Source: Nakamurella deserti
Lineage (GTDB): Bacteria > Actinomycetota > Actinomycetes > Mycobacteriales > Nakamurellaceae
Assembly (NCBI RefSeq): GCF_003260015.1
Contig: NZ_QCXS01000003.1
Location: 300,315-364,314, forward strand
DNA length: 64,000 nucleotides
Direction: 5' to 3'
The notes beneath the pieces are model-generated. The model saw nothing but the letters and a program-made list of their open reading frames with translations, was not told the DNA's origin and searched no databases. The stretch's first letter is position 1; each line of letters starts with the position of its first letter. The position numbers and the translations under genes are program-made. Of this stretch, positions 48,555 to 59,230 are shown in pieces.

Positions 48555-50183
48555 ATGCTTTCGCAACAGCCCGGGCATACGGTCCCGCACATGGCGGACC
48601 TGTTCGAGAACTACCCCTTCGGCCGCGCATGGGACGAGATGTTCGCCGCCGAGGGCCGCACGCGCGACGCCTACGCGACCGTGCACGCGGCTCTGCAGAA
48701 GCTCGACGCCGCCGACCTGAAGTCCCGCGCCGAGATCCTCGGCCGCAGCTTCCTCGACCAGGGCATCACCTTCGCGCTCGGCGGGGTGGAACGCCCGTTC
48801 CCGCTGGACCTCATCCCCCGCATCATCACCGCCGGCGAATGGCAGGCCGTGGAACAGGGTGTGTCACAACGCGTCCGGGCGCTGGAGCACTTCCTCGCCG
48901 ACGCCTACGGGGCCGGCCGGGTGTTCGCCGACGGGGTGGTGCCCAAGCGGCTGCTGACCACCAGCCCGCACTTCGCCCGTCAGGTCGCCGGCATCTCCGG
49001 CCAGGACGGTGCCCGCATCGTGCTGTCCGGCGTCGACCTGATCCGTGACGAGACCGGCGCCTTCCGGGTCCTGGAGGACAACGTCCGGGTGCCGTCCGGG
49101 GTGTCCTACGTCCTGGAGAACCGGCAGGCCGTCGCCGAGCTGATGAGCGAGGCCATCGGCGACCAGCTGGTCCGTCCGGTCAGCGACTTCCCGGCCAAAC
49201 TGCACGCCGCGCTGCGCGCCGTCGCCCCGTGGAACGTCGCCGATCCCACCGTCGTCGTGCTGACCCCCGGCGTGTACAACTCCGCCTACTTCGAGCACAC
49301 CCTGCTGGCGCGCGAGATGGGCGTCGAGCTCGTCGAGGGCCGCGACCTGATCTGCCGCAACAACAAGGTCTTCGTCCGGACCACGGCCGGCGAGATGCCG
49401 GTGCACGTCATCTACCGGCGCATCGACGACGACTTCCTGGACCCGCTGCAGTTCAAGCCGGACTCGATGCTCGGGCTGCCCGGACTGGTGAACGCGGCCC
49501 GCGCCGGCAACGTGACCATCGCCAACGCCATCGGCAACGGGGTGGCCGACGACAAGCTCATCTACACCTACGTCCCCGACATCATCCGCTACTACCTGGG
49601 CGAGGAGCCGATCCTGCCCAACGTCGACACCTACCGGATGGAGGAGGCCGACCAGCGCGAGTACGCCCTGGACCACCTCGCCGAGCTGGTCGTCAAGCCG
49701 GTCGACGGCTCCGGCGGCAAAGGCATCGTGATCGGCTCCAAGGCCGACCCGAAGACGCTGCGCACCGCCCGGGAGGCGATCCTGGAGAACCCGCGGGGCT
49801 GGATCGCCCAGCGCGAGGTCGCCCTGTCCACGGTGCCCACCCTGATCGGCGACAAGATGCGGCCCCGCCACGTCGACCTGCGGCCGTTCGCGGTGAACGA
49901 CCGCGACAGCGTCTGGGTGCTGCCCGGCGGGTTGACCCGGGTGGCGCTGCCCGAGGGCGAGCTGGTCGTGAACTCGTCGCAGGGCGGCGGCTCCAAGGAC
50001 ACCTGGGTGCTCGAGCAGGGCCGCGACGGCGACCGGGCACCGGCGCCGATCGTGCCCGAGGTCAGCACCAAGTTCCGGACCGGACCACAGGAGATGCCGG
50101 CCTTCGACACCGCGTCCTACCGGTTGCAGCAGGGTCAGCAGCAGCAACAGCGCCACCGGACCGGGAGGAACGACGCATGCTGA
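48555..50183 (+). CDS. Circularly permuted ATP-grasp protein (DUF404/DUF407 type)
   Basis: 542 residues from ATG 48555, with GAGGGG upstream; M13 (MADLFENYPFGRAWDEMF) is the point where conservation begins. The ATP-grasp elements are circularly permuted, with substrate/metal-type motifs FRVLEDNVRVPSGVSYVLEN, the lysine-rich strand ELVVKPVDGSGGKGIVIGS and RHVDLRPFAVND. Such proteins are predicted to form amide bonds between a carboxylate and an amine, by analogy to ATP-grasp ligases. It starts a three-gene overlapping operon with the alpha-E and transglutaminase genes, a set widespread in bacteria but without known product. The C-terminus is Gln-rich. Confidence 0.9.
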   Translation: MLSQQPGHTVPHMADLFENYPFGRAWDEMFAAEGRTRDAYATVHAALQKLDAADLKSRAEILGRSFLDQGITFALGGVERPFPLDLIPRIITAGEWQAVEQGVSQRVRALEHFLADAYGAGRVFADGVVPKRLLTTSPHFARQVAGISGQDGARIVLSGVDLIRDETGAFRVLEDNVRVPSGVSYVLENRQAVAELMSEAIGDQLVRPVSDFPAKLHAALRAVAPWNVADPTVVVLTPGVYNSAYFEHTLLAREMGVELVEGRDLICRNNKVFVRTTAGEMPVHVIYRRIDDDFLDPLQFKPDSMLGLPGLVNAARAGNVTIANAIGNGVADDKLIYTYVPDIIRYYLGEEPILPNVDTYRMEEADQREYALDHLAELVVKPVDGSGGKGIVIGSKADPKTLRTAREAILENPRGWIAQREVALSTVPTLIGDKMRPRHVDLRPFAVNDRDSVWVLPGGLTRVALPEGELVVNSSQGGGSKDTWVLEQGRDGDRAPAPIVPEVSTKFRTGPQEMPAFDTASYRLQQGQQQQQRHRTGRNDAC

Positions 50184-51127
50184 GCCGGATCGCCGAGGCC
50201 ATGTACTGGATGGGCCGGCACATCGAGCGGGCCGACACCACGGCCCGGATCGTGGACACCTACCTGCACCTGCTGCCGTCGGGGACCTGGAAGCAGGAGA
50301 ACCAGATCGTCCGCGAGCTGGTGGAGTCGATGGGACTCGCCGAGGGCACCCCCGACGACCCGGACCTGCTCATCCGGGCGCTGGTCTTCGACGGCGAGCG
50401 CGCGTCCAGCGTCGCCGGGGCGCTGATCGCGGCCCGGGACAACGCCCGTGGGGTCCGCGACGTGGTGCCGATGGAGGTGTGGGAGTGCCTGAACGTCACC
50501 TGGCACGGGCTGCGCACCCGGTCCACGAGTGCGGCGGGACCGCACACCTTCCTGCGCTGGGTCGCCGAGCGCAGCGCGATGGCCAACGGACTGATCGACC
50601 AGATGATGAGCCACGACGAGGGATGGCACTTCCTCAACGTCGGTCGGTCGCTGGAACGGGCCGACATGACCGTGCGGTTGCTGGCCTCGGCCACCCAGGG
50701 CACCGGCACGCCGTGGCGGGCGCTGGTCACCGCCACCGGCGGCTTCGAACCCTTCGTGCGCTACCACGGGGAGAACATGGGCCGGCGGTCGGCGCTGGAG
50801 TTCGTGCTGCTGGACCGCCGGTTCCCGCGGTCGGTGTTCCGGGCGATGAACGCCGCCGAGTTGTCGCTGGCCGAGCTGGAGGCGGCCGGTGCGAACAGCT
50901 ACGGGGACCCGCGGCGCGACCCGTCGTCGGCGCGGCGGCTGATCGGCCGGGTCCGCACCGGCCTGGAGTACCGCTCCGGTCCCGAGCTGGAGGACGAGCT
51001 GACGACGGTGCTGACCACCCTGCAGCGTGCGGTGGAGAACGCCCACGTGGCGGTCACGAAGTCCTTCTTCCGCCAGGGTGACGCGGTCACCTGGGCGAAC
51101 CAGTCGACGCTGGGAGCGCTGGCATGA
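50177..51127 (+). CDS. Alpha-E domain protein (DUF403)
   Basis: 316 residues; start ATG 50177 lies 7 bp before the end of the ATP-grasp gene. The all-helical alpha-E family opens MLSRIAEAMYWMGRHIERADTTAR and has the ENMGRRSALEFVLLDRRFPRSV segment, with a hydrophilic, Glu/Arg-rich surface. It has no catalytic motif; the family is thought to partner the ATP-grasp protein. It overlaps the transglutaminase gene by 4 bp. Confidence 0.9.
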   Translation: MLSRIAEAMYWMGRHIERADTTARIVDTYLHLLPSGTWKQENQIVRELVESMGLAEGTPDDPDLLIRALVFDGERASSVAGALIAARDNARGVRDVVPMEVWECLNVTWHGLRTRSTSAAGPHTFLRWVAERSAMANGLIDQMMSHDEGWHFLNVGRSLERADMTVRLLASATQGTGTPWRALVTATGGFEPFVRYHGENMGRRSALEFVLLDRRFPRSVFRAMNAAELSLAELEAAGANSYGDPRRDPSSARRLIGRVRTGLEYRSGPELEDELTTVLTTLQRAVENAHVAVTKSFFRQGDAVTWANQSTLGALA

Positions 51128-51996
51128 CCCTGGACTACCTGAGCGCCGGCGACATCTGGCGGCTGGCGATCATCCACCGCACCCGGCTCACCTACCCGGA
51201 GCCGGTGACCACCAGCTACAACGAGGTGCGGATGCAGCCGGGTGACGAGCCCGGCCAGTCGGTGCTGTCCTCCTACATCGAGATCGACCCGTACGAGGGC
51301 ATGCAGCACTACACCGACTACTTCGGCACCCGGGTGGCCGCCTTCGACGTGCACCGCCCGCACCGGGAGCTCACCGTGACCTCGGCGACCACGGTGGAGA
51401 CCTTCACCCCCGCCGAGGCCCCGCCCGCCGCGATGAGCTGGGCGGAGATGGCCACCTCCGGCTGTGAGGACCGTTTCGAGGAGTACCTGGCCCCGACCCC
51501 GCTGACCGCGCTGGACGACGAGCTGACCACCATCGCCGCCCACCTCCGGGACGGCGGCACCCCCGCCGACACCGGACACGCGGTGTGCGACTGGGTGTAC
51601 CGGACGCTGACCTACGAGCAGGGCAGCACCGGCATCCACACGTCCGCCGTGGAGGCCTACCAGGACCGCCGCGGCGTCTGCCAGGACCTCACCCACCTCG
51701 CGGTCGGGCTGCTGCGCTCGCTGGGAATCCCCACCCGCTACGTGTCGGGGTACCTGCATCCCGACGCCGACGCCGTGATCGGGCGGACGGTGACCGGTGA
51801 GTCGCACGCCTGGGTCGAGTTCTGGGACGGCCGCTGGAACGCCTTCGACCCGACCAACGCCCAGCGCACCGGACTCCGTCACGTGGTCGCGGGCCGCGGC
51901 CGGGACTACCGGGACACTCCGCCGATCCGCGGGGTCTACGCCGGCCCGGACGCCATCGGCAACGACGTGACGGTGCAGATCACCCGGCTGCGCTGA
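51124..51996 (+). CDS. Transglutaminase-like cysteine peptidase
   Basis: 290 residues. N-terminal bacterial transglutaminase-like domain (IIHRTRLTYPEPVTTSYNEV) followed by the papain-like core. The triad is C186 in DRRGVCQDLTH, H228 in GESHAWVEFW and D242 in NAFDPTN. No signal peptide, so it works in the cytoplasm. By analogy it may cleave or transfer the peptide bonds made by the ATP-grasp partner. The gene is translationally coupled to the alpha-E gene; TetR follows after 54 bp. Confidence 0.92.
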   Translation: MTLDYLSAGDIWRLAIIHRTRLTYPEPVTTSYNEVRMQPGDEPGQSVLSSYIEIDPYEGMQHYTDYFGTRVAAFDVHRPHRELTVTSATTVETFTPAEAPPAAMSWAEMATSGCEDRFEEYLAPTPLTALDDELTTIAAHLRDGGTPADTGHAVCDWVYRTLTYEQGSTGIHTSAVEAYQDRRGVCQDLTHLAVGLLRSLGIPTRYVSGYLHPDADAVIGRTVTGESHAWVEFWDGRWNAFDPTNAQRTGLRHVVAGRGRDYRDTPPIRGVYAGPDAIGNDVTVQITRLR

Positions 51997-52050
51997 GCCT
52001 CGTCCGTTCGGTGGGAACCGGACGGACATCCGGGGGGCTAGCCTCAGAGC

Positions 52051-52815
52051 GTGAGCGACGTGGAACGACCGGGCGCGACATCACCGGCCGAGGCCGTGAT
52101 CGACGGCCCGGCGGCCGGCGTCACGTACCAGGTGGTCCCCGCCCAGACGGTGACGTCGTCCCGGGGCAGTCTCGACCGGCGGAAGATCCTCGAGGCGGCG
52201 GTGCAGCTGATCGACGACGAGGGGCTGCGTGGTTTCACCATGCGCAGCCTCGGGTCCCGGCTCGGCGTCGAGGCGATGGCCCTGTACCGCTACGTCTACG
52301 GGCGTGAGGCCCTGCTGGACGGCATCGTCGAGCACGTCATCGACGACCTGTACACCGATCCCGACGTGCAGTTCACCGCCCCGCACTGGGAGGACTACCT
52401 GGCCCGGCTCGCGCACGCGGTGCGCCGGATCGCGCTCACCCACCCCGAGGTGTTCCCGCTGATCGCGACACGTCCGCCGGCGGCGCCGTGGCTGCGTCCG
52501 CCGCTGCGGAGCCTGCGGTGGATGGAGACGTTCCTCGGCACGCTGCGCGAGTGCGGGTTCTCCGACGAGGCGGCGGTCTCGGCCTACCGCGGTTTCTCGA
52601 GCTTCCTGCTCGGCCACCTGCTGCTGGAGGTGTCCGCCCTGGGCGCCGACACCGCACCGATCGAGCAGGCCGAGCCGGAGCCGGCGACGTCGGCCGACCT
52701 CACCGGTTACCCGCTGCTGCAGCGGCTGGAGCCGATGCTGTCGCAGAACCGCTCCGCCGAGGAGTTCGAGAAGTCGCTGGAGTCCCTGCTCGACCGGCTG
52801 GAAGCCCAGCTCTGA
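52051..52815 (+). CDS. TetR family transcriptional regulator
   Basis: 254 residues, GTG start. The N-terminal ~35 residues are a disordered extension. The helix-turn-helix lies at about 61-82 (FTMRSLGSRLGVEAMALYRYV), and the C-terminal part matches the TetR_C_1 ligand-binding type. It follows the ATP-grasp/transglutaminase operon in the same direction, so it may be read through and may control that operon or the following genes; no operator could be identified. Confidence 0.88.
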   Translation: MSDVERPGATSPAEAVIDGPAAGVTYQVVPAQTVTSSRGSLDRRKILEAAVQLIDDEGLRGFTMRSLGSRLGVEAMALYRYVYGREALLDGIVEHVIDDLYTDPDVQFTAPHWEDYLARLAHAVRRIALTHPEVFPLIATRPPAAPWLRPPLRSLRWMETFLGTLRECGFSDEAAVSAYRGFSSFLLGHLLLEVSALGADTAPIEQAEPEPATSADLTGYPLLQRLEPMLSQNRSAEEFEKSLESLLDRLEAQL

Positions 52816-53059
52816 CGGGATCCGGCCGTTGCCCGCGGAGGGCGGCGCCGACGGACGCACCGCCGGGGTCCGGCGACCCGGCGAGCGGGTGAACACCGCG
52901 ACCGCCCGGTCACTCTGTGCGGCCGTGACGCCCGCCCGGAACCCCGTACGGAGCATTCTGCGCCGGCAGCCGCCGTCCGGTGACATGCAGGTCCGGCGTT
53001 CACATACCATTCCCGTGTCCGAACGAGCACTCATCGTGACGAACTGGAGGGGATCCCGG

Positions 53060-54358
53060 ATGGTGCAGCTCCCGCGTCCCCGGGACAGCGGCGACGACCC
53101 GGGTGCCCGCCCGGCCGGTGACGGCTCGATCGCCACGCTGGACGCCGCCACGATCGCCGGCTCGATGGTCTCCGAGGCCCTCCGTCAGGAGGACTTCGTG
53201 GACGCGGTGCTGTCCGCCACCCGCTCCTTCCTCGACATGGACGTCGCCTTCATCGGCGAGTTCAGCCAGGGCTCCCGGATCTTCCGGTACGTCGACAACG
53301 CCTCCGGGTGCGCCGCGGTGCAGGTCGGCGCGGGCGACGAGCTCGAGCTGTCCTACTGCCAACGGGTGGTCGACGGACGGCTGCCCGAGCTCATCAACGA
53401 CGCCGCGGCGCTGCCCGCGGCCGCCGACCTGGTCGCCACCCGGGCCCTGCCGGTGGGGGCGCACCTGAGCGTGCCCATCCTGCTGTCCGACGGCACCGTC
53501 TACGGCACGTTCTGCTCGTTCGCCCACACCCCCAAGGACGACCTGCACGTCCGGGACCTGGCGGTGATGCGGATGCTCGCCGCGCTGGTCGCCGGGCACC
53601 TGGAGCGCCAGCGGGACCTGCGCCGGCAGACCGAGGAGGACCGCACCCGGGTCCGTCAGGTGATCGCCGAGCACGCCTTCCGCACCGTCTTCCAGCCCAT
53701 CGTCGACCTGCGCGACAACCGGGTCATCGGCTACGAGGCCCTCACCCGCTTCGCGCTGGGCACCCCGACGGACTGGTTCGAGATGGCCGCCCGTACCGGC
53801 AGCGCCGTCGCCCTGGAGATGGCGACCCTGATCGCCGCGGTCGACGAGGTCGCGAGCCTGCCGGTGGGGGCCTACCTCGCCGTGAACGTCTCCCCCGACG
53901 CCCTGTGTTCGCCGGAGTTCCAGGATCTCGTCGACATCCTCCCGCTGGGCCGGCTCGTGCTGGAGCTGACCGAGCAGACCTCGGTCGACCGCCCGGACCT
54001 GCTGCTCCGGGTCGACGCGCTGCGCCGGCGGGGCGCCCGGTTCGCGGTGGACGACGCCGGTGCCGGCTACTCCGGGCTGCAGCGCATCCTGTCGGTGGCG
54101 CCGGACATCGTCAAGCTCGACCGCGACCTGATCAGCGGCATCGACCGCGACGCCGCCCGCCAGTCGCTGGCCCGGGCGATGTGCTGGTTCACCGAACGGG
54201 GCGGCAAGGTGCTCGTCGCCGAGGGCATCGAGACCGCGGCCGAGCGGGCCGCCCTGGTGCGGCTGGGCATCCGGTACGGACAGGGCTACCTGCTGGGACG
54301 CCCGGGGGCGCTGCCCGAGCACGACGCCGTGCCGATGGCCGAGGAACGCCCGGCCTGA
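53060..54358 (+). CDS. c-di-GMP phosphodiesterase (GAF-EAL)
   Basis: 432 residues from ATG 53060, with GGAGGGG seven bases upstream. GAF domain at about 40-185, EAL domain at about 200-425. The EAL signature is at 226-228 in GYEALTRF; the metal and catalytic residues are present in LAVNVSPD, LELTEQT, VDDAGAG, DIVKLDRD and VAEGIETAAE, so hydrolysis of c-di-GMP to pGpG is expected. The usual DDFGTG loop reads DDAGAG. No membrane span. It may counteract the GGDEF protein encoded 7 kb upstream. Confidence 0.9.
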   Translation: MVQLPRPRDSGDDPGARPAGDGSIATLDAATIAGSMVSEALRQEDFVDAVLSATRSFLDMDVAFIGEFSQGSRIFRYVDNASGCAAVQVGAGDELELSYCQRVVDGRLPELINDAAALPAAADLVATRALPVGAHLSVPILLSDGTVYGTFCSFAHTPKDDLHVRDLAVMRMLAALVAGHLERQRDLRRQTEEDRTRVRQVIAEHAFRTVFQPIVDLRDNRVIGYEALTRFALGTPTDWFEMAARTGSAVALEMATLIAAVDEVASLPVGAYLAVNVSPDALCSPEFQDLVDILPLGRLVLELTEQTSVDRPDLLLRVDALRRRGARFAVDDAGAGYSGLQRILSVAPDIVKLDRDLISGIDRDAARQSLARAMCWFTERGGKVLVAEGIETAAERAALVRLGIRYGQGYLLGRPGALPEHDAVPMAEERPA

Positions 54359-54626
54359 GCCGAGGTCCGTGGCCACGGGGCGTCCTCCCGGCCGGCAGCC
54401 ACGCTGCGACGAGCGTCGCCGGGTGCCCGCCATCCGTCCGGGGCGCCGCTCACCCGTCGGGCGTCACCGGGGCCGGCACCGACACCGTCACCGGTTGGCG
54501 GACGGGTGCCGGTGGCACCGACCGCGCGGTGCGCGGCTGTCGACGTGGCAGGTCAACGATCAGTAAGGTCGGGAACGCGTGCGGCTGGTGATGCCGCGGC
54601 ACCCCGGTACGGCCTGTGAGGACCCC

Positions 54627-56450
<1,824 letters not shown>

Positions 56451-56541
56451 ACCCCGTCCCGGCCCGGGACTCACATCCGGCGCACAGGCGGCGCAGGCAT
56501 CATGAGCAGTCCTGGTGAAGCCCTGCGGTGAGGAGTGCGCG

Positions 56542-57255
56542 GTGACGTCCACGTCGGTCACGAACGAGGCGGCCGCTGCCCGCACCCCGGTGGACGGCCG
56601 GACCCCACGCGCCGCCGCGGCCCTGCCGGTCGCCGGCCTCGTGGTGCTGCTGGCCGGCAGTCTCGCCGTGCTGGCCCTGCACGTCGTCCCACCGACCTCG
56701 GCGACGTCGCCGTGGCGGCGCACGATCAGCGAGTACGCCTACTCCTCGCTCGGCTGGGTCTTCGACCTCGGCGTGGTCGCCGTCGCCGCCGGGTCGCTGC
56801 TCATCGCGGGCTCGCTGTGGGCCACCCGGGCGCTGCGCCCGCTGTCGCCGGGCAGCATCGCCCTCCTGGCCTGGAGTGTCAGCCTCGTGGTGCTGGTGAT
56901 CTTCCCCAAGCACGACTGGTCGGTCGGGCCCAGCGCTCACGGCTCCATCCACCGGGTCGCGAGCCTCGTCGCGTTCGTCAGCGTGCCGCTCGCGGCGGTG
57001 GCCATCGCCCGGCACCGGCAGGGCCGGCTGAAGGCTCCCGCCCGCACCGCCCTGGTCTCCGGGATCGTCTCGGCCGGCTGGCTGTCGTTCCTGGTCGGGG
57101 CGTTCCTGCTGGCACCGGTCACCGGCACGCCCTGGTACCGGATGTTCCCGCTCGGGCTGATGGAGCGCGGCATCGCGGTGTTCGCCGTCGCCGCGCTCGT
57201 CGCCCTCGGCTGGCTGGCGCTGCGGGCGGTCCGCGAACCCCGTCGCGCCGGCTGA
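56542..57255 (+). CDS. DUF998 family membrane protein
   Basis: 237 residues from GTG 56542, chosen over an in-frame GTG at 56515 because GAGGAG lies six bases upstream of it. Six hydrophobic spans. TISEYAYSSLGWVFDLGVVA and the FPKHDWSVGPSAHGSIHRVAS segment match DUF998. The function is unknown. It ends 23 bp before the racemase gene, so the two may be co-transcribed. Confidence 0.85.
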   Translation: MTSTSVTNEAAAARTPVDGRTPRAAAALPVAGLVVLLAGSLAVLALHVVPPTSATSPWRRTISEYAYSSLGWVFDLGVVAVAAGSLLIAGSLWATRALRPLSPGSIALLAWSVSLVVLVIFPKHDWSVGPSAHGSIHRVASLVAFVSVPLAAVAIARHRQGRLKAPARTALVSGIVSAGWLSFLVGAFLLAPVTGTPWYRMFPLGLMERGIAVFAVAALVALGWLALRAVREPRRAG

Positions 57256-57278
57256 CCGGTCCGCAGTACGGTGCCGGG

Positions 57279-57980
57279 ATGCGCACCAGCACCCGGGTCA
57301 TCGGTCTCATCGGCGGCATGAGCTGGGAGTCCAGCGCCCTGTACTACCGGCTGCTCAACGAGGCGGTGGCCCGGGAGCTCGGTGGGCTGCACTCCGCGCG
57401 GTGCGTGCTGGCGTCGGTGGACTTCGCCGAGGTGGAGCGGTTGCAGGTCACCGGCGACTGGGACGCCGCCGGTGCCCTGCTGGCCGGGGTCGCGCGCGAT
57501 CTGCAGGCGGCCGGCGCCGAGCTGCTGGTGCTGTGCACCAACACCATGCACAAGGTCGCCGACACCGTCCAGGCGGCGGTCGACATCCCGCTGCTGCACC
57601 TGGGCGACTGCACCGCGACGGCCGTCCGGGCGGCCGGGATGGACACCGTCGGGCTGCTCGGCACCGCGTTCACCATGGAGCAGGCGTTCTACCGGGACCG
57701 GCTCGCCCGGCACGGGCTGACCGTCCTGGTCCCGGACGACGACGACCGCGCGGCCGTGCACCGGATCATCTACGACGAGCTCTGCCTCGGCGTCGTGGAG
57801 GCGTCCTCACGGCGGCGCTACCAGGACGTCATCGAGCGGTTCGCCGCGGCCGGCGCCCAGGGGGTCATCTTCGGCTGCACCGAGATCGAGCTGTTGATCG
57901 GAGCCGCCGACAGCGTGCTGCCGGTGTTCCCGACCTCGCAGCTGCACGCCGAAGCCGCCGTGGCGGCCGCGCTGGCGTGA
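57279..57980 (+). CDS. Aspartate/glutamate racemase family protein
   Basis: 233 residues from ATG 57279. The start IGLIGGMSWESSALYYRLLNE and the two catalytic cysteines C86 (LVLCTNTMHK) and C200 (IFGCTEIELL) match broad-specificity Asp/Glu racemases, which work without PLP. Size is normal. Its product (for example D-Asp or D-Glu) could be used in peptidoglycan or as a free D-amino acid. Its stop is one base from the convergent alditol oxidase gene. Confidence 0.92.
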   Translation: MRTSTRVIGLIGGMSWESSALYYRLLNEAVARELGGLHSARCVLASVDFAEVERLQVTGDWDAAGALLAGVARDLQAAGAELLVLCTNTMHKVADTVQAAVDIPLLHLGDCTATAVRAAGMDTVGLLGTAFTMEQAFYRDRLARHGLTVLVPDDDDRAAVHRIIYDELCLGVVEASSRRRYQDVIERFAAAGAQGVIFGCTEIELLIGAADSVLPVFPTSQLHAEAAVAAALA

Positions 57981-57981
57981 G

Positions 57982-59220
57982 TCAACGGCCGAAGACGGTC
58001 CGCCGGAGGTAGTCGTTGCCGAACTTCGCCTTCGGGTCGAAGTACTGGGCCATCCACCGGAAGTCGGCCATCTTCTCGTACCGCCCGGCCAGCTCCGCCG
58101 CCTCCAGGGTGAAGACCTTGCCCCAGTGCGGCCGCGGCGCGAACGGCGCCAGCGCAGCCTCGATCGCCGGCAGCACCGCGAGCACCGCGGCCTGGTCGCG
58201 CTTCCAGGTGAAGTGGATGGCCACGCTGTCGCGGCCGTACGCCGGGTCCAGCCACAGGTCGCTGGCGGCGACCGTGCGGATCTCGGTGGCGTACAACAGC
58301 GGGGTCACCTGCGCGGTCAGCGCCCGCACCGCCCGGATCGCGTCCGCGGCGTGGGCGACGTCGACCAGGTACTCGGACTGGATCTCCTCCCCCACGCTCG
58401 GTGTCGACTCCAGCCGGAAGTGCGCCAGCCGCTCCGACCACGGCCCCGGCTCACCCAGCTGCGCCGTCCACGCCGGACCCATCGCCTCGGTCGCCGGGGT
58501 GGTGCCGGCCACGACCGGCACCGCGTCGCCGACCGCCTTGACCAGCACCTGGGGCACCGTCTCACCCGCCCAGCTGGTGAACAGGCTGACGCTGTACCCC
58601 GCGCCGGTCACCGCTCCCAGATCGTCGAGCAGGTCGTCGAAGGCCAGGTTCTCGAAGACGTACTGCCGGACGTCGAACGTCGGCATCAGGTCCAGGGTGA
58701 GCCGCAGCACCGCCCCGAACGCCCCGAGATTGACCACCGCGCCGCGGAACGCGCCGGTCGACCGGTCCAGGTCGATGATCTCGCCGTCGCCGGTGAGGAT
58801 CTCGATTCCCGACACCGCGGTGGCCAGGCTGCCGACGGTGTTCCCGGAGCCGTGGGTGCCGGTGGCGACCGCACCCGCCACGCCGACGTGCGGCAGCGAC
58901 GCCAGGTTGGGCAGCGCCCACCCGGCCTGGTGCAGCACCGGCGCCAGCATCCCGTAGGTCACCCCGCCGCCGACGGTGACCGTGGCGGCCGCGTCGTCGA
59001 TGACGATCTCCGGCGGGATGTTCGCCATCGACACGAGATCACCGTCGGTGTCGGAGATGTCGTTGAAGGTGTGCCGGGTGCCCAGGATCTTCACCGACGA
59101 CGCCCGGGCCACGATCTCGGCCAACTCGTCCAGCGACGACGGCTCGGACAACCGCGGCGCGCGATAGCGGTGATTCCCCGCCCAGTTCGTCAGCCCAGTC
59201 GCGGGAGTGGTGCTCGTCAT
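57982..59220 (-). CDS. Alditol oxidase (AldO/xylitol oxidase type)
   Basis: 412 residues from ATG 59220. An FAD enzyme of the VAO family that oxidises xylitol, sorbitol or related alditols with O2 to the aldose and H2O2. The N-terminus LTNWAGNHRYRAPRLSEP, the flavinylation His50 in LGTRHTFND, and GVAGAVATGTHGSGNTVGSL closely follow Streptomyces AldO. The C-terminal ALO-type domain is complete. It lies downstream of the DHA2 exporter on the same strand with a 10-bp gap, so co-transcription is likely. Confidence 0.9.
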   Translation of the reverse strand: MTSTTPATGLTNWAGNHRYRAPRLSEPSSLDELAEIVARASSVKILGTRHTFNDISDTDGDLVSMANIPPEIVIDDAAATVTVGGGVTYGMLAPVLHQAGWALPNLASLPHVGVAGAVATGTHGSGNTVGSLATAVSGIEILTGDGEIIDLDRSTGAFRGAVVNLGAFGAVLRLTLDLMPTFDVRQYVFENLAFDDLLDDLGAVTGAGYSVSLFTSWAGETVPQVLVKAVGDAVPVVAGTTPATEAMGPAWTAQLGEPGPWSERLAHFRLESTPSVGEEIQSEYLVDVAHAADAIRAVRALTAQVTPLLYATEIRTVAASDLWLDPAYGRDSVAIHFTWKRDQAAVLAVLPAIEAALAPFAPRPHWGKVFTLEAAELAGRYEKMADFRWMAQYFDPKAKFGNDYLRRTVFGR

Positions 59221-59230
59221 GGCCTCGACG

